From Aminobacter sp. J41 (GTDB lineage Bacteria; Pseudomonadota; Alphaproteobacteria; Rhizobiales; Rhizobiaceae): a DNA stretch of 64,000 nucleotides. The position numbers and the translations under genes are program-made. The stretch spans positions 38,056 to 102,055 of the forward strand of contig NZ_JAGL01000012.1 in the NCBI RefSeq assembly GCF_000526635.1. Direction: 5' to 3'. Shown one piece after another: positions 17,627 to 28,768 of this stretch. Within the stretch, counting starts at the first letter, position 1. Each line of letters opens with the position of its first letter. Under the pieces are notes generated by a model. That model had not been told where the DNA came from. It did no database searches and worked only from the letters and a program-made list of their open reading frames with translations.

Positions 17627-19540
17627 GTGTCGCCAGCCCCCAGCACGCCACTCCTCGATAAGGTCCGGATTCCGGCTGACCTTCGCGCCTTGCCCGAAAC
17701 CGATCTCCCGCAGCTCGCCACCGAGTTGCGCACGGAGCTGATCGACGCGGTATCGCAGACCGGCGGGCATCTCGGCGCGGGGCTGGGCGTCGTCGAGCTG
17801 ACGGTCGCGTTGCACTACGTCTTCAACACGCCGGACGACAAGGTGATCTGGGACGTCGGCCACCAGGCCTATCCGCACAAGATCATCACCGGCCGCCGCG
17901 ATCGTATCCGCACGCTGCGCCAGGAAGGCGGCCTGTCGGGCTTCACCAAGCGCGACGAGAGCGAGTACGACCCGTTCGGCGCGGCGCATTCCTCGACCTC
18001 GATTTCGGCTGGCCTTGGCATGGCGGTCGGCCGCGACCTCAAGGGCGGCACCAACAATGTGATCGCCGTCATCGGCGATGGCGCGATGTCGGCCGGCATG
18101 GCGTATGAGGCGATGAACAATGCCGGCGCGCTCGATGCGCGGCTGATCGTCATCCTCAACGATAACGACATGTCGATCGCCCCGCCGAGCGGCGCGATGA
18201 GCCACTATCTGGCGCGCCTTGCCTCGGGCAAGACATACCAGGGCATCCGCGACTTCGGAAAGAAGCTGACTTCTTATCTCGGCAAGCGCATGGACCGCGC
18301 CGTCACGCGCGCCGTCGAGCACGCCCGCGGCTATGTGACCGGCGGCACGCTGTTCGAGGAGATGGGCTTCTTCCACATCGGCCCCATCGACGGCCACAAT
18401 CTCGAGCATCTCGTTCCGGTGCTGCGCAACGTACGAGACCACATCACCGGTCCGGTGCTGATCCACGTCGTCACGCAGAAGGGCAAGGGCTACGCACCCG
18501 CCGAAGCTGCGGCGGACAAATACCACGGCGTCAACAAGTTCGACGTCATCAGCGGCGCGCAGGCCAAGGCGCCCGCCAATGCGCCGGCCTACACCAAGGT
18601 GTTCGCCGAAAGCCTGATCCAGGAAGCGAAGCTCGACGACCGCATCGTCGCGATTACGGCGGCCATGCCGAGCGGCACCGGCCTCGACCTGTTCGGCGAA
18701 GCATTTCCGACCCGCACCTTCGACGTCGGTATTGCCGAGCAGCATGCGGTAACCTTTGCGGCTGGCCTTGCGACGGAAGGGCTGAAGCCGTTCACCGCGA
18801 TCTACTCGACCTTCCTGCAGCGCGCCTATGACCAGGTGGTTCACGACGTCGCGATCCAGAAGCTGCCGGTGCGCTTCCCGATCGACCGCGCCGGCTATGT
18901 CGGCGCTGATGGCCCGACCCACTGCGGCGCGTTCGACATCACGTACCTTGCCTCGCTGCCGAACTTCGTGGTGATGGCCGCTGCCGACGAGGCAGAGCTG
19001 CGCCATATGGTGCGCACCGCGGCCGACTATGACGAGGGTCCGATCTCGTTCCGCTATCCGCGCGGCAATGGCGTCGGCGTCGAGATGCCGGAACGTGGAA
19101 AATTCCTCGAGATCGGCAAGGGCCGCATCGTCAAGGAAGGCACCAAGATCGCGCTGTTGTCGCTCGGCACGCGCCTCGCCGACTGCCTTGCGGCAGCCGA
19201 GGAACTTGATGCGGCAGGCCTTTCGACCACAGTCGCGGACGCGCGCTTTGCCAAGCCGCTCGACGTTGACCTCCTGCGCCGTCTTGCGCGCGAACACGAG
19301 GTGCTGATCACCGTCGAGGAAGGTTCGATCGGCGGCTTCGGCAGCCACGTGCTGCACCAGCTGGCGCATGACGGCCTGCTCGACAACGGGCTCAAGGTGC
19401 GCCCGCTCGTCCTGCCGGACGAGTTCACCGACCACGGCAAGCCGGAGAAGATGTACGCTCGCGCAGGGCTTGATGCTGCCGGGATCGTCCGCACCGTCTT
19501 CACGGCGCTCGGCCGCTCGACCAGCGCGGCATCTGCCTGA
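17627..19540 (+). CDS. dxs: 1-deoxy-D-xylulose-5-phosphate synthase
   Basis: Dxs condenses pyruvate and glyceraldehyde 3-phosphate in a thiamine-diphosphate-dependent reaction, the entry step of the MEP isoprenoid pathway and a source for thiamine and pyridoxal. I use the GTG at 17627 (AGGAACGG upstream), giving 637 residues, the usual length; the frame is open further upstream inside the pirin gene. Visible features are the TPP-binding motif [18 protein letters not shown] and [18 protein letters not shown] in the transketolase pyrimidine domain. A C-terminal transketolase domain is also present. It heads a dxs-tlyA-RNA methyltransferase run, an order I know from other Rhizobiales. Confidence 0.95.
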   Translation: MSPAPSTPLLDKVRIPADLRALPETDLPQLATELRTELIDAVSQTGGHLGAGLGVVELTVALHYVFNTPDDKVIWDVGHQAYPHKIITGRRDRIRTLRQEGGLSGFTKRDESEYDPFGAAHSSTSISAGLGMAVGRDLKGGTNNVIAVIGDGAMSAGMAYEAMNNAGALDARLIVILNDNDMSIAPPSGAMSHYLARLASGKTYQGIRDFGKKLTSYLGKRMDRAVTRAVEHARGYVTGGTLFEEMGFFHIGPIDGHNLEHLVPVLRNVRDHITGPVLIHVVTQKGKGYAPAEAAADKYHGVNKFDVISGAQAKAPANAPAYTKVFAESLIQEAKLDDRIVAITAAMPSGTGLDLFGEAFPTRTFDVGIAEQHAVTFAAGLATEGLKPFTAIYSTFLQRAYDQVVHDVAIQKLPVRFPIDRAGYVGADGPTHCGAFDITYLASLPNFVVMAAADEAELRHMVRTAADYDEGPISFRYPRGNGVGVEMPERGKFLEIGKGRIVKEGTKIALLSLGTRLADCLAAAEELDAAGLSTTVADARFAKPLDVDLLRRLAREHEVLITVEEGSIGGFGSHVLHQLAHDGLLDNGLKVRPLVLPDEFTDHGKPEKMYARAGLDAAGIVRTVFTALGRSTSAASA

Positions 19541-19554
19541 GCGGCGGAGCGGGC

Positions 19555-20316
19555 GTGAGCTTGCCCACCTCCACCGAGAAGCTGCGGCTGGACGAACTGC
19601 TCGTCCGGCGCGGCTTTTTTGCCAGCCGCTCGCGGGCGAGGGACGCGGTGGCGCGCGGGGCGGTTTCGGTCGGCGGCAAGGTGGTCTCGAAGCCGGGACA
19701 GCCGACGCCGGAAGATGCAGACATCGTGGTTGATGACCCGGCGCGCGGCTATGTCTCGCGCGCGGCGCTGAAGCTGATTGCCGGGCTCGATGCGTTTGGC
19801 TTCGATCCGGCGGGGATGGTCGCCATCGACATCGGCGCCTCGACCGGCGGGTTCACGCAGGTGTTGCTTGAGCGCGGCGCTTCCCACGTCTACGCGGTCG
19901 ACGTCGGTCATGGCCAGATCGATCCGGGGCTGGCAAGCGATCCGCGGGTGACAAACCTCGAGAAGCTGAACGCACGGGAGCTTTCCGCCCATCACATCGA
20001 CGGTGCGGCGCCGAATTTCGTCGTCTCGGATGTGAGCTTCATTTCGCTGAAGCTGGCGCTGCCGCCTGCACTTGCACTTGCGGCCCCGGGCGCACGCTGC
20101 GTGCTGCTGGTGAAGCCGCAGTTCGAGGCAGGCCGCGAGGCGATCGGCAAGGGCGGCATTTTGCGCGATCCGGCACTCGGGCCGAAGATCGCCGAAGATC
20201 TTTCCGCCTGGCTGGGCACCCAGCCCGGCTGGCGCAGCATTGGAACTGCTCCGTCCCCCATCGAAGGCGGCGACGGCAACATGGAATTCCTGCTTGGCGG
20301 GATAAAGGACAGATGA
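19555..20316 (+). CDS. tlyA: TlyA family S4-domain RNA 2'-O-methyltransferase
   Basis: A 253-residue protein with an N-terminal S4 RNA-binding domain (LRLDELLVRRGFF..SRSRARD, residues ~8-70) and a C-terminal FtsJ-like Rossmann methyltransferase with the SAM motif IDIGASTGGFTQVLL. It is often annotated as hemolysin A, but the family methylates 16S/23S rRNA ribose. The GTG at 19555 follows dxs by 14 bases. Its stop overlaps the next ATG by four bases, indicating coupling. Confidence 0.92.
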   Translation: MSLPTSTEKLRLDELLVRRGFFASRSRARDAVARGAVSVGGKVVSKPGQPTPEDADIVVDDPARGYVSRAALKLIAGLDAFGFDPAGMVAIDIGASTGGFTQVLLERGASHVYAVDVGHGQIDPGLASDPRVTNLEKLNARELSAHHIDGAAPNFVVSDVSFISLKLALPPALALAAPGARCVLLVKPQFEAGREAIGKGGILRDPALGPKIAEDLSAWLGTQPGWRSIGTAPSPIEGGDGNMEFLLGGIKDR

Positions 20317-21557
20317 GCAGCATAGTCACGATCTCGCGCCTCGGCGCACAGGCCGACGGCATCGCCGAGACCGAAGGCGGGCAGGTCTTCGTGCCCTTCA
20401 CGCTGCCCGGAGAGAAGGTGAACATCGCCGTCGGCGGCAAGCGCGCCGACATCGTCGCGCTGCTGGAGACCTCGCCGCAGCGTGTTGCCCCGCCATGCCG
20501 GCATTTCGGCGATTGCGGCGGCTGCGCGATCCAGCACCTCGAGCACGGCGCCTATCGCGATTGGAAGCGGCAGATCCTGGTCGATGCGCTGCGCGCCCGC
20601 GGCATCGAGACGGAAGTCGACTCGATGGTCGATTGTCCGCCGCATTCGCGCCGCCGCGCGGCACTCACCGCCCGCAAGACCGAAAAGGGCCTGCTCCTCG
20701 GCTTCAACGCCGCCCTGTCGCACCGCATCGTCGACATGGAAGAATGCCCGGTGATGCTGCCGTCGATCGTCGAAAAGCTCGACGTGCTGCGCCAGCTTGG
20801 GCTGCTCGTCGCGCAGACGAAGGATCCGTTCCGCTTCGGCGTGACGCAGACGGCCTCAGGCCTGGACGTCGCGGCGCAGGACAGCGGCAGGCTCGAAGGC
20901 CCGGCGCGGCAGGCGGCGATCGAGTTCTGCCTCGCCAACGGCATTGCGCGCCTGTCGGTCGATGGCGAGATCATCGTCGAGCCGAAGAAGCCGATGGTGA
21001 TGGTCGATGACATCGCCGTCATTCCGCCCCCCGGCGCGTTTCTGCAGGCGGTCGAGAGCGCCGAGCAGGTGATGGCCGGGCTCGTGACCGAACACTTGAG
21101 GAAGGCCAAGCGCGTCGCCGACCTCTTTGCCGGCATTGGCACCTTCGCGCTGCGCCTTGCGCGTCAGAGCGAGGTGCATGCGGTGGAGGGCGACGCGCCG
21201 GCGCTCGCCGCGCTCGACCGCGCCTTCCGCTTCGGGACGGGCCTGAAGCGCGTGACGATCGAGAAGCGCGACCTGTTCCGCCGCCCGCTGACCTTCAAGG
21301 AACTTGATTTTGGTTTCGACGGCCTTGTTTTCGACCCGCCGCGCGCGGGCGCCGAGGATCAGGCGAAGCAGATCGCACGCTCGAATGTGCAGCGTGTGGC
21401 GGCGGTGTCGTGCAATCCAACGACGCTCGCGCGCGACCTGCGGATTCTCATCGACGGCGGCTATACGCTGAAGCGCGTGGTGCCGGTCGACCAGTTCCTC
21501 TGGTCGCCGCATCTGGAAACCGTCGCTCTGCTCGAGAAGCCGAAGAAGCGGAAGTAG
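20313..21557 (+). CDS. TrmA/RlmD-type 23S rRNA or tRNA (uracil-5-)-methyltransferase
   Basis: A 414-residue SAM-dependent m5U methyltransferase. It has the [4Fe-4S] cysteines of the RlmD/RumA type: Cys62, Cys68 and Cys71 (CRHFGDCGGC) and a probable fourth at Cys145. The SAM motif is DLFAGIGTFALRLA. The catalytic motif AVSCNPTTLARDL near residue 370 carries the nucleophilic Cys. The N-terminal TRAM-like segment is short. It may modify 23S rRNA (RlmD-like) or tRNA U54; the choice is not resolvable here. It overlaps tlyA by four bases and ends the dxs run. Confidence 0.9.
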   Translation: MSSIVTISRLGAQADGIAETEGGQVFVPFTLPGEKVNIAVGGKRADIVALLETSPQRVAPPCRHFGDCGGCAIQHLEHGAYRDWKRQILVDALRARGIETEVDSMVDCPPHSRRRAALTARKTEKGLLLGFNAALSHRIVDMEECPVMLPSIVEKLDVLRQLGLLVAQTKDPFRFGVTQTASGLDVAAQDSGRLEGPARQAAIEFCLANGIARLSVDGEIIVEPKKPMVMVDDIAVIPPPGAFLQAVESAEQVMAGLVTEHLRKAKRVADLFAGIGTFALRLARQSEVHAVEGDAPALAALDRAFRFGTGLKRVTIEKRDLFRRPLTFKELDFGFDGLVFDPPRAGAEDQAKQIARSNVQRVAAVSCNPTTLARDLRILIDGGYTLKRVVPVDQFLWSPHLETVALLEKPKKRK

Positions 21558-21578
21558 GCGAGCGGGACGCTTGTCTCG

Positions 21579-21627
21579 CCCCCTCCGGCGCTTCGCGCCA
21601 CCTCCCCCGCTTCGCAGGGGAGGATCC
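21579..21627. repeat. Palindromic intergenic repeat, family A (relative of the 56.7-57.2 kb array)
   Basis: GGCGC-TTC-GCGCC (21587-21599) is followed by CCTCCCC ... GGGGAGG (21601-21623) and GATCC. The same order of a GCTTCGC mini-palindrome and a C-rich/G-rich palindrome ending in GATCC opens each unit of the 175-bp array at 56744, so this is a diverged or truncated member. Confidence 0.6.
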
Positions 21628-21672
21628 TCGTGCAGTGTCGGTCCGGCGTAGCACGCAACCGGAGATGCTCCG

Positions 21673-21708
21673 GCATGGACCCTCGGGTCAAGCCCGAGGG
21701 TGACGATG
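21673..21708 (-). repeat. Palindromic repeat, family B (inverted copy)
   Basis: The stem is ACCCTCGGG / CCCGAGGGT with a TCAAG loop (21679-21701), flanked by GGCATGG and GACGAT. Its reverse complement matches the copies at 21953 and 46454: CGTCA, stem, CTTGA loop, stem, CCATGCC. It is a REP-like element. Confidence 0.7.
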
Positions 21709-21952
21709 TGGGGATGTGGTCGGCCAGATGGGGTCGTCGCGCCCTCGGGATCGTCGCGCGCTCGGCCACCTACTCGTTCCAAAGCCCTGAACTCAAGGGT
21801 CTCGCCAAGGTGTTATGGTGCTGGATGAATGCAACCCGATCTCGCAGACACCACTTCTTAGCTAAGGCTTCGCCAATGCCTAGAAAACCGGGCGCAGGGT
21901 GCGGGTGACCTCAGCGACAGTCGTGGAAGTTTGAGCTCAACATCTCAATCTT

Positions 21953-21991
21953 CGTCACCCTCGGCTTGACCCGAGGGTCCATGCCTGAACG
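21953..21991 (+). repeat. Palindromic repeat, family B
   Basis: CGTC is followed by the stem ACCCTCGG / CCGAGGGT around the loop CTTGAC (21957-21978), then CCATGCCTGAACG. It has the same architecture and flanks as the copy at 46454 and the inverted copy at 21673. With the 21673 copy it could form a long-range inverted pair about 250 bp apart. Confidence 0.7.
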
Positions 21992-22120
21992 CTAAAAGCG
22001 GCAGAGCCGTCGCGGGTTATAAGGTCATCCCCGAGCGACGAGGTTGCATAGTTGAAGCATCGGCGGAACGGTTCAATGCGTCGACGCTCTAAACCCGTAA
22101 ACCCTTAGGATTCTACGTCC

Positions 22121-22816
22121 CTATCCCCTTAGCACCTTCTCCACATACTCCGGCACGATGTCCGTCGCCTTGCCGTGGATGGTTTCGTGGAAGGCGGAGG
22201 CGTTTTCGGACGGTTCGAGGTTGAGCATCACGGTATGCGCGCCGTTGAGGCTGGCTTCCTCGACGAAGTCGGCGGCCGGATAGACCGCGCCGGAGGTGCC
22301 GATGGCGATGAAGAGGTCGGCCGTCGCCAGCGCCTGATAGATCTTGTCCATGTGGTAGGGCATCTCGCCGAACCAGACGATGTCCGGCCGCAGGCGCCCC
22401 GGCGACTCGCAGGACGGACAGCGAGAGTCGATCGTCATGTCGCCGAGCCACGGGCTGCGCGCGCCGCGGGAGCGGCACAGCGCCGAACGCAGCTGGCCGT
22501 GCATGTGGATGAGGTTCTTCGTGCCGGCAGTCTCGTGCAGGTCGTCGACGTTCTGGGTGATGATCGTCACCGATCCGGAAAATTCACGCTCGAGGCGGGC
22601 GAGCGCATAGTGCGCCTCGTTGGGTTTCACCTCATGCAACTGGCGCCGCCGCGCATTGTAGAAGTCGTAGACGCGGGCAGGGTGGCGGGCAAAGGCATCG
22701 GGCGTGGCATAATCGCGCCAGTCGAACTTCGACCAGATACCGTGGGCGTCGCGGAAGCTGGCGATCCCGGATTCCACCGAAATGCCCGCGCCGGTGAGGA
22801 TGACGATCGAATTCAC
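22121..22816 (-). CDS. cobB: NAD-dependent protein deacylase (Sir2/CobB, class III type)
   Basis: A 231-residue sirtuin that removes acyl groups from lysines using NAD, producing nicotinamide and O-acyl-ADP-ribose. Visible are GAGIS-x-ESGI at the N terminus (NAD binding), TQNVDDLHE, and HMHGQL with the catalytic His. A Y-x-x-R (YNAR) resembles the pair that favours succinyl/malonyl-lysine in class III enzymes. A small zinc-binding module has Cys in SALC and RCPSC; only three Cys are evident. It is divergent from an Xre-RES toxin-antitoxin operon across 74 bp. Confidence 0.93.
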   Translation of the reverse strand: MNSIVILTGAGISVESGIASFRDAHGIWSKFDWRDYATPDAFARHPARVYDFYNARRRQLHEVKPNEAHYALARLEREFSGSVTIITQNVDDLHETAGTKNLIHMHGQLRSALCRSRGARSPWLGDMTIDSRCPSCESPGRLRPDIVWFGEMPYHMDKIYQALATADLFIAIGTSGAVYPAADFVEEASLNGAHTVMLNLEPSENASAFHETIHGKATDIVPEYVEKVLRG

Positions 22817-22825
22817 GGGTCTGCC

Positions 22826-22858
22826 TTGAACCGAACAGATGTTGAGCTCATATTGAGC
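22826..22858 (+). promoter_or_regulatory. Candidate promoter/operator of the Xre-RES operon
   Basis: TTGAAC (22826-22831) and CATATT (22849-22854) are 17 bases apart. Two TTGAGC repeats (22842-22847 and 22853-22858), one helical turn apart, bracket the -10, and TGAGCTCA is itself palindromic. This is where an autoregulating antitoxin complex would be expected to bind; that role is inferred. Confidence 0.45.
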
Positions 22859-22890
22859 ACGTGAGTGCCAAAACGCGCAAGGATTTTGTC

Positions 22891-23262
22891 ATGGCAGACG
22901 CTGTCCTCGACATTCAGGCTTCGAAGTTCGGCGAGAAGGGATCGCCGTTCCTGTCGCCGCGCCGTGTTGCAGAGCTTCTTGGCGTTACGATGACCGAGCT
23001 CGCCGGCCTGATCGGGGTGGCCCGCAACACCTTGGCGGCCAAGACAGGCGCGCGCAAGGTTGATGCCGCCCTGAGCCCGGTGGTGCGCGTGCTGGCCATG
23101 GCCTCCGAAATGGCGGGTGGCGAGGAACGCGCAGCGATCTGGTTCAAGCACCAGCCGATACCGGGCTGGGCCGGCAAGACGGCTTACGATCTGGTTCAGG
23201 AAGGCAAGGCGGACAAGGTGCTCGCCTATCTCGAGGCAGTGCGCTCCGGCGTCTATGCCTGA
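22891..23262 (+). CDS. Antitoxin, Xre/ParS/MbcA family (DUF2384)
   Basis: A 123-residue antitoxin. Residues ~15-65 form an Xre-like helix-turn-helix (LSPRRVAELLGVTMTELAGL). The C-terminal half is the DUF2384 MbcA/ParS toxin-binding domain, with AIWFKHQPIPGWAGKTAYDLV, the conserved block that plugs the RES active site. I prefer the ATG at 22891, which has AAGGA 7 bases upstream; the frame is open from the GTG at 22861. The gene overlaps the toxin start by eight bases. Confidence 0.9.
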   Translation: MADAVLDIQASKFGEKGSPFLSPRRVAELLGVTMTELAGLIGVARNTLAAKTGARKVDAALSPVVRVLAMASEMAGGEERAAIWFKHQPIPGWAGKTAYDLVQEGKADKVLAYLEAVRSGVYA

Positions 23263-23770
23263 GAAGCAGGACGAACCGGTCGACCTCTGGCGTGCCTACG
23301 TGCCGCAATGGGCGCATGCTCCTCTGTCCGGAGACGGCGCGGCGCGGTTCGGCGGCAGGTGGAACCCGGTAGGTGCCCCCACCATCTACGCCGCGCGCGA
23401 ACTGTCGACGGCCTGGGCCGAGTACAACCAGGGTTTCGTCCAGCATCCGGCGCTCATCGCCAGGCTGATCCTCACTGGAGCAAGGCTGGCGGATTTCACC
23501 AACGGTGATGTGCTGGCGTCATTCGGCGTGGATAAGACGATCCACGCCTGCGAATGGCGCGCCGATCTGGACGAGGGAAGGCGGCCGGCAACGCACCGGC
23601 TGCGCGAGGAGCTGCTGAAACAGGGCTTCGACGGCCTGATCTATCCGTCGTTCATGTCGCCGGGCGGAACCTGTGTCGCGCTGTGGCGCTGGAATCGCGG
23701 GGAGGGGCCGCGGCTCGAGGTGATCGATCCGGAAGGCAGGCTGCCGAAGACGCCTGCCTCCTGGCTCTGA
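23255..23770 (+). CDS. RES-domain toxin
   Basis: A 171-residue RES toxin. The family's Arg-Glu-Ser set is visible: WRAY at the N terminus, GGRWNPVG, the acidic STAWAE segment, and LIYPSF near residue 130. RES toxins with characterised biochemistry use NAD (MbcT is an NAD phosphorylase; ParT ADP-ribosylates a target), so NAD consumption is the expected effect. The ATG overlaps the antitoxin stop by eight bases, so the pair is translationally coupled. The toxin looks intact. It converges with tldD at a 10-bp gap. Confidence 0.9.
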   Translation: MPEKQDEPVDLWRAYVPQWAHAPLSGDGAARFGGRWNPVGAPTIYAARELSTAWAEYNQGFVQHPALIARLILTGARLADFTNGDVLASFGVDKTIHACEWRADLDEGRRPATHRLREELLKQGFDGLIYPSFMSPGGTCVALWRWNRGEGPRLEVIDPEGRLPKTPASWL

Positions 23771-23780
23771 GGCGGCCGCG

Positions 23781-25196
23781 TCAGGTGCGGGTGCCGCCGA
23801 TCGTCATCGCGTTCATGCGCAGGTGCGGCTGGCCGACGCCGACCGGCACGCCCTGACCGGCCTTGCCGCACATGCCGATGCCATTGTCGAGCTTCATGTC
23901 ATTGCCGATCATGGTGATGCGGTGCATCGCATCCGGTCCGTTGCCAATAAGCATCGCGCCCTTGATCGGCTGGGTCACCTTGCCGTTTTCGATCATGTAG
24001 GCCTCGGTGCAGCCGAACACGAACTTGCCGCTGGTGATGTCCACCTGGCCGCCGCCGAACGAAACGGCGTAGATCCCGTTCTTGACCGAGGAGATGATCT
24101 CCTCCGGCGTGTGGGAGCCTGCGGTCATGTAGGTGTTGGTCATGCGCGGCATCGGCGCGTGCGCGTAGGATTCGCGGCGGCCGTTGCCAGTTGGCTTCAT
24201 GCCCATCAGCCGCGCGTTCTGCCGGTCCTGCATATAGCCGACGAGCTTGCCGTCCTCGATGAGGACGGTGCGGTTGGTCGGCGTGCCTTCGTCGTCGATG
24301 GTAAGCGAGCCGCGGCGTTCGGTGATGGTGCCGTCGTCAACGACGGTGACGCCCTTGGCGGCAACCTGCTGGCCCATCAGCCCGGCAAAGGCCGATGTTT
24401 TCTTCCGGTTGAAGTCGCCCTCAAGGCCGTGGCCGACCGCCTCGTGCAGCATGACGCCCGGCCAGCCGGAAGAAAGAACGATGTCGAAGGTGCCGGCGGG
24501 TGCCGGGACCGCCTCGAGGTTGACGAGTGCCTGGCGCAGCGCTTCCTCGCAGGCATGCTGCCAGGAGCCTTCGGCAAGGAACTCACCAAAACCCTTGCGG
24601 CCGCCCATGCCGTAGGAGCCGGTCTCCTGCCGGTCGCCTTCACCCACGACGACCGAGACGTTGAAGCGAACCAGCGGGCGGATGTCGCGCGCAACGCGGC
24701 CATCGGCGCGCAGGATTTCGACGTGCTGCCAGGAGGCGGCCACCGAGGCCGTCACCTGCCGCACGCGCGGGTCCTTGTTGCGCAGGTAAGCGTCGACCTC
24801 CTGCAGGAGCTTCGCCTTGTCGGCAAAGCCTGGCTCGGCGATCGGGTTCTCTTCGCCGTAGAGTTTCACGTTGGTGCCCGACGGCGCTTCGGCGAGCGTG
24901 CCGGAATACCCGGCCTTCACGGCCGAGACGGCGGACGAGGCGCGAAGCAGTGCCGCCTGCGACAGCTCGCCCGCATGCGCGTAGCCCGCAGCTTCGCCGG
25001 CAACGGCGCGCAGGCCGAAACCCTGCTCGGTGTTGAAGTTGGCCGTCTTCAGGCGGCCGTTGTCGAAGACAAGCGCCTCGCCCTCGCGGTATTCGACGAA
25101 GAGCTCGCCGTCGTCCGCGCCGGCGACCGTCTCCGCCACGATGCGGCGCAACGTCTCTTCGGACACATCGAACTGTTCGAGAAGTCTGGCTGTCAC
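23781..25196 (-). CDS. tldD: Metalloprotease TldD
   Basis: TldD forms a heterodimeric metalloprotease with TldE/PmbA that degrades peptides, including modified peptides such as microcin precursors. The zinc-binding motif HEAVGHGLEGDF (H-E-x3-H) is intact. The GTG start at 25196, with GGAG 7 bases upstream, gives 471 residues, the family length; 19 extra in-frame residues lie upstream. No pmbA is present in the window. ialB lies upstream on the same strand, 107 bases away. Confidence 0.93.
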   Translation of the reverse strand: MTARLLEQFDVSEETLRRIVAETVAGADDGELFVEYREGEALVFDNGRLKTANFNTEQGFGLRAVAGEAAGYAHAGELSQAALLRASSAVSAVKAGYSGTLAEAPSGTNVKLYGEENPIAEPGFADKAKLLQEVDAYLRNKDPRVRQVTASVAASWQHVEILRADGRVARDIRPLVRFNVSVVVGEGDRQETGSYGMGGRKGFGEFLAEGSWQHACEEALRQALVNLEAVPAPAGTFDIVLSSGWPGVMLHEAVGHGLEGDFNRKKTSAFAGLMGQQVAAKGVTVVDDGTITERRGSLTIDDEGTPTNRTVLIEDGKLVGYMQDRQNARLMGMKPTGNGRRESYAHAPMPRMTNTYMTAGSHTPEEIISSVKNGIYAVSFGGGQVDITSGKFVFGCTEAYMIENGKVTQPIKGAMLIGNGPDAMHRITMIGNDMKLDNGIGMCGKAGQGVPVGVGQPHLRMNAMTIGGTRT

Positions 25197-25303
25197 CGCA
25201 TCGCTCCGAAATCTGAATGGCGTTGGCGAGTCATATAGTCGCCCGCAAGGCAAGTTGCACCTTGCGATTGGCCGTCAGAGCGTTTCGGCGGCGTTAAGCC
25301 CGA

Positions 25304-25822
25304 TCAGGGGAGAGCGGCAAAACCCGCGGAAAAACCTTCGAGGTCGACCGGGATGCCGACGCCTTCCTCAGGCGTCTGGAAGACGATGAAGGTGGCCGAC
25401 TTGCCGGACTTGAGAGTGCCGAGCAGCGGCTCCTCCAGAATCACCTCGGCGTAGCAGCCGTCCTGGAAGCAGCGGACGAAGTAGGCGCGGCCGATGTCCT
25501 TGCCGTCGACATTGAGGCCGAGGCCGTTGGGCAGAAGCACGCCGAGCGGCGCGAGCACGCGGAGAATCTCGGCGCTCTTGTCGGCAGTGCGCAGCACGAC
25601 GACCGAGAGGCCCACTTCCGGGCGATCCTCGGCGACGACGTTCTGCATCAATGCGCACTGTTCGCTGGTGGCACCGCCGGGGGTGTCGCAGATGATCGAC
25701 CAGCTGCCGTGAGTCGAGCGGACGACGCCTTGCTGCTGCTTCTGCTGGGCTGCGGCCGGCAATGCCAGCAGTGCCGCGCAGGCGGCTGCGGCAGAGATCT
25801 GCACGAACTTACGAAGCGACAT
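25304..25822 (-). CDS. Invasion-associated locus B (IalB) family secreted protein
   Basis: A 172-residue protein with an Ala-rich signal peptide (cleavage near AAAQQ, residue ~24) and a mature IalB domain with the GSWSIICDT and CALMQN segments and a Cys pair in VRCFQDGCYAEV. The family was named in Bartonella but is widespread in free-living Rhizobiales, so no virulence role is implied. I take the ATG at 25822 (the frame is open to 25849) because it places a normal signal peptide at the N terminus. Confidence 0.88.
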   Translation of the reverse strand: MSLRKFVQISAAAACAALLALPAAAQQKQQQGVVRSTHGSWSIICDTPGGATSEQCALMQNVVAEDRPEVGLSVVVLRTADKSAEILRVLAPLGVLLPNGLGLNVDGKDIGRAYFVRCFQDGCYAEVILEEPLLGTLKSGKSATFIVFQTPEEGVGIPVDLEGFSAGFAALP

Positions 25823-26110
25823 CCAACCAATCCCGACTTTGCGAATCACGCCAATTTAGCGTGCCCGCGCCTGTGCGCAACAAGCCTGCACGCCATGCGC
25901 GACGAATGGTCTCCAATTTGGTATGAGTTGAGCGAAATCAAGGCGGGACTGAAAAACTTCGCCCTGCGCGCGCAAAAATGCCGCACATATCCACCGACGC
26001 CTTCCTTGCGGTAGATATGAGAGTGTGTTTGAAGTCACGATGATCGCCGCGCGCCTTACACGAGGAGCGAGCTGGCGCCTTAAGATTTCGTCGAGAGGAT
26101 CGACTGGGAG

Positions 26111-28679
<2,569 letters not shown>

Positions 28680-28705
28680 TCGCCGGTAACTGACCAAAAG
28701 AATCC

Positions 28706-28731
28706 GGATCGCCGGCTCCGGCCGGCGATCC
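28706..28731 (+). terminator. Perfect 10-bp hairpin between ctaD and ctaB, no T-tract
   Basis: GGATCGCCGG and CCGGCGATCC pair around the loop CTCCGG. There is no U-run, so it may be an mRNA-processing or stability hairpin that sets subunit stoichiometry, or a weak attenuator, instead of a full terminator. ctaB begins 38 bases later. Confidence 0.5.
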
Positions 28732-28768
28732 AACCAGAATAAGAAATAACAAGTGGAACACGTGAGTA

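Larger units (their letters stand above)
21558..22120 (+). other. 563-bp intergenic spacer with palindromic repeats, no gene seen
   Basis: Both flanking genes (the RNA methyltransferase and cobB) end here. The spacer holds three palindromic repeat copies (listed separately) and otherwise no convincing open frame, RNA gene or T-rich terminator. Its middle, 21720-21940, is featureless to me. Confidence 0.6.

Noticed and set aside
21558..22120. tRNA or small stable RNA gene in the repeat-rich spacer
   Set aside because: No cloverleaf or known RNA consensus could be found by eye; a tRNAscan or Rfam search would be decisive.
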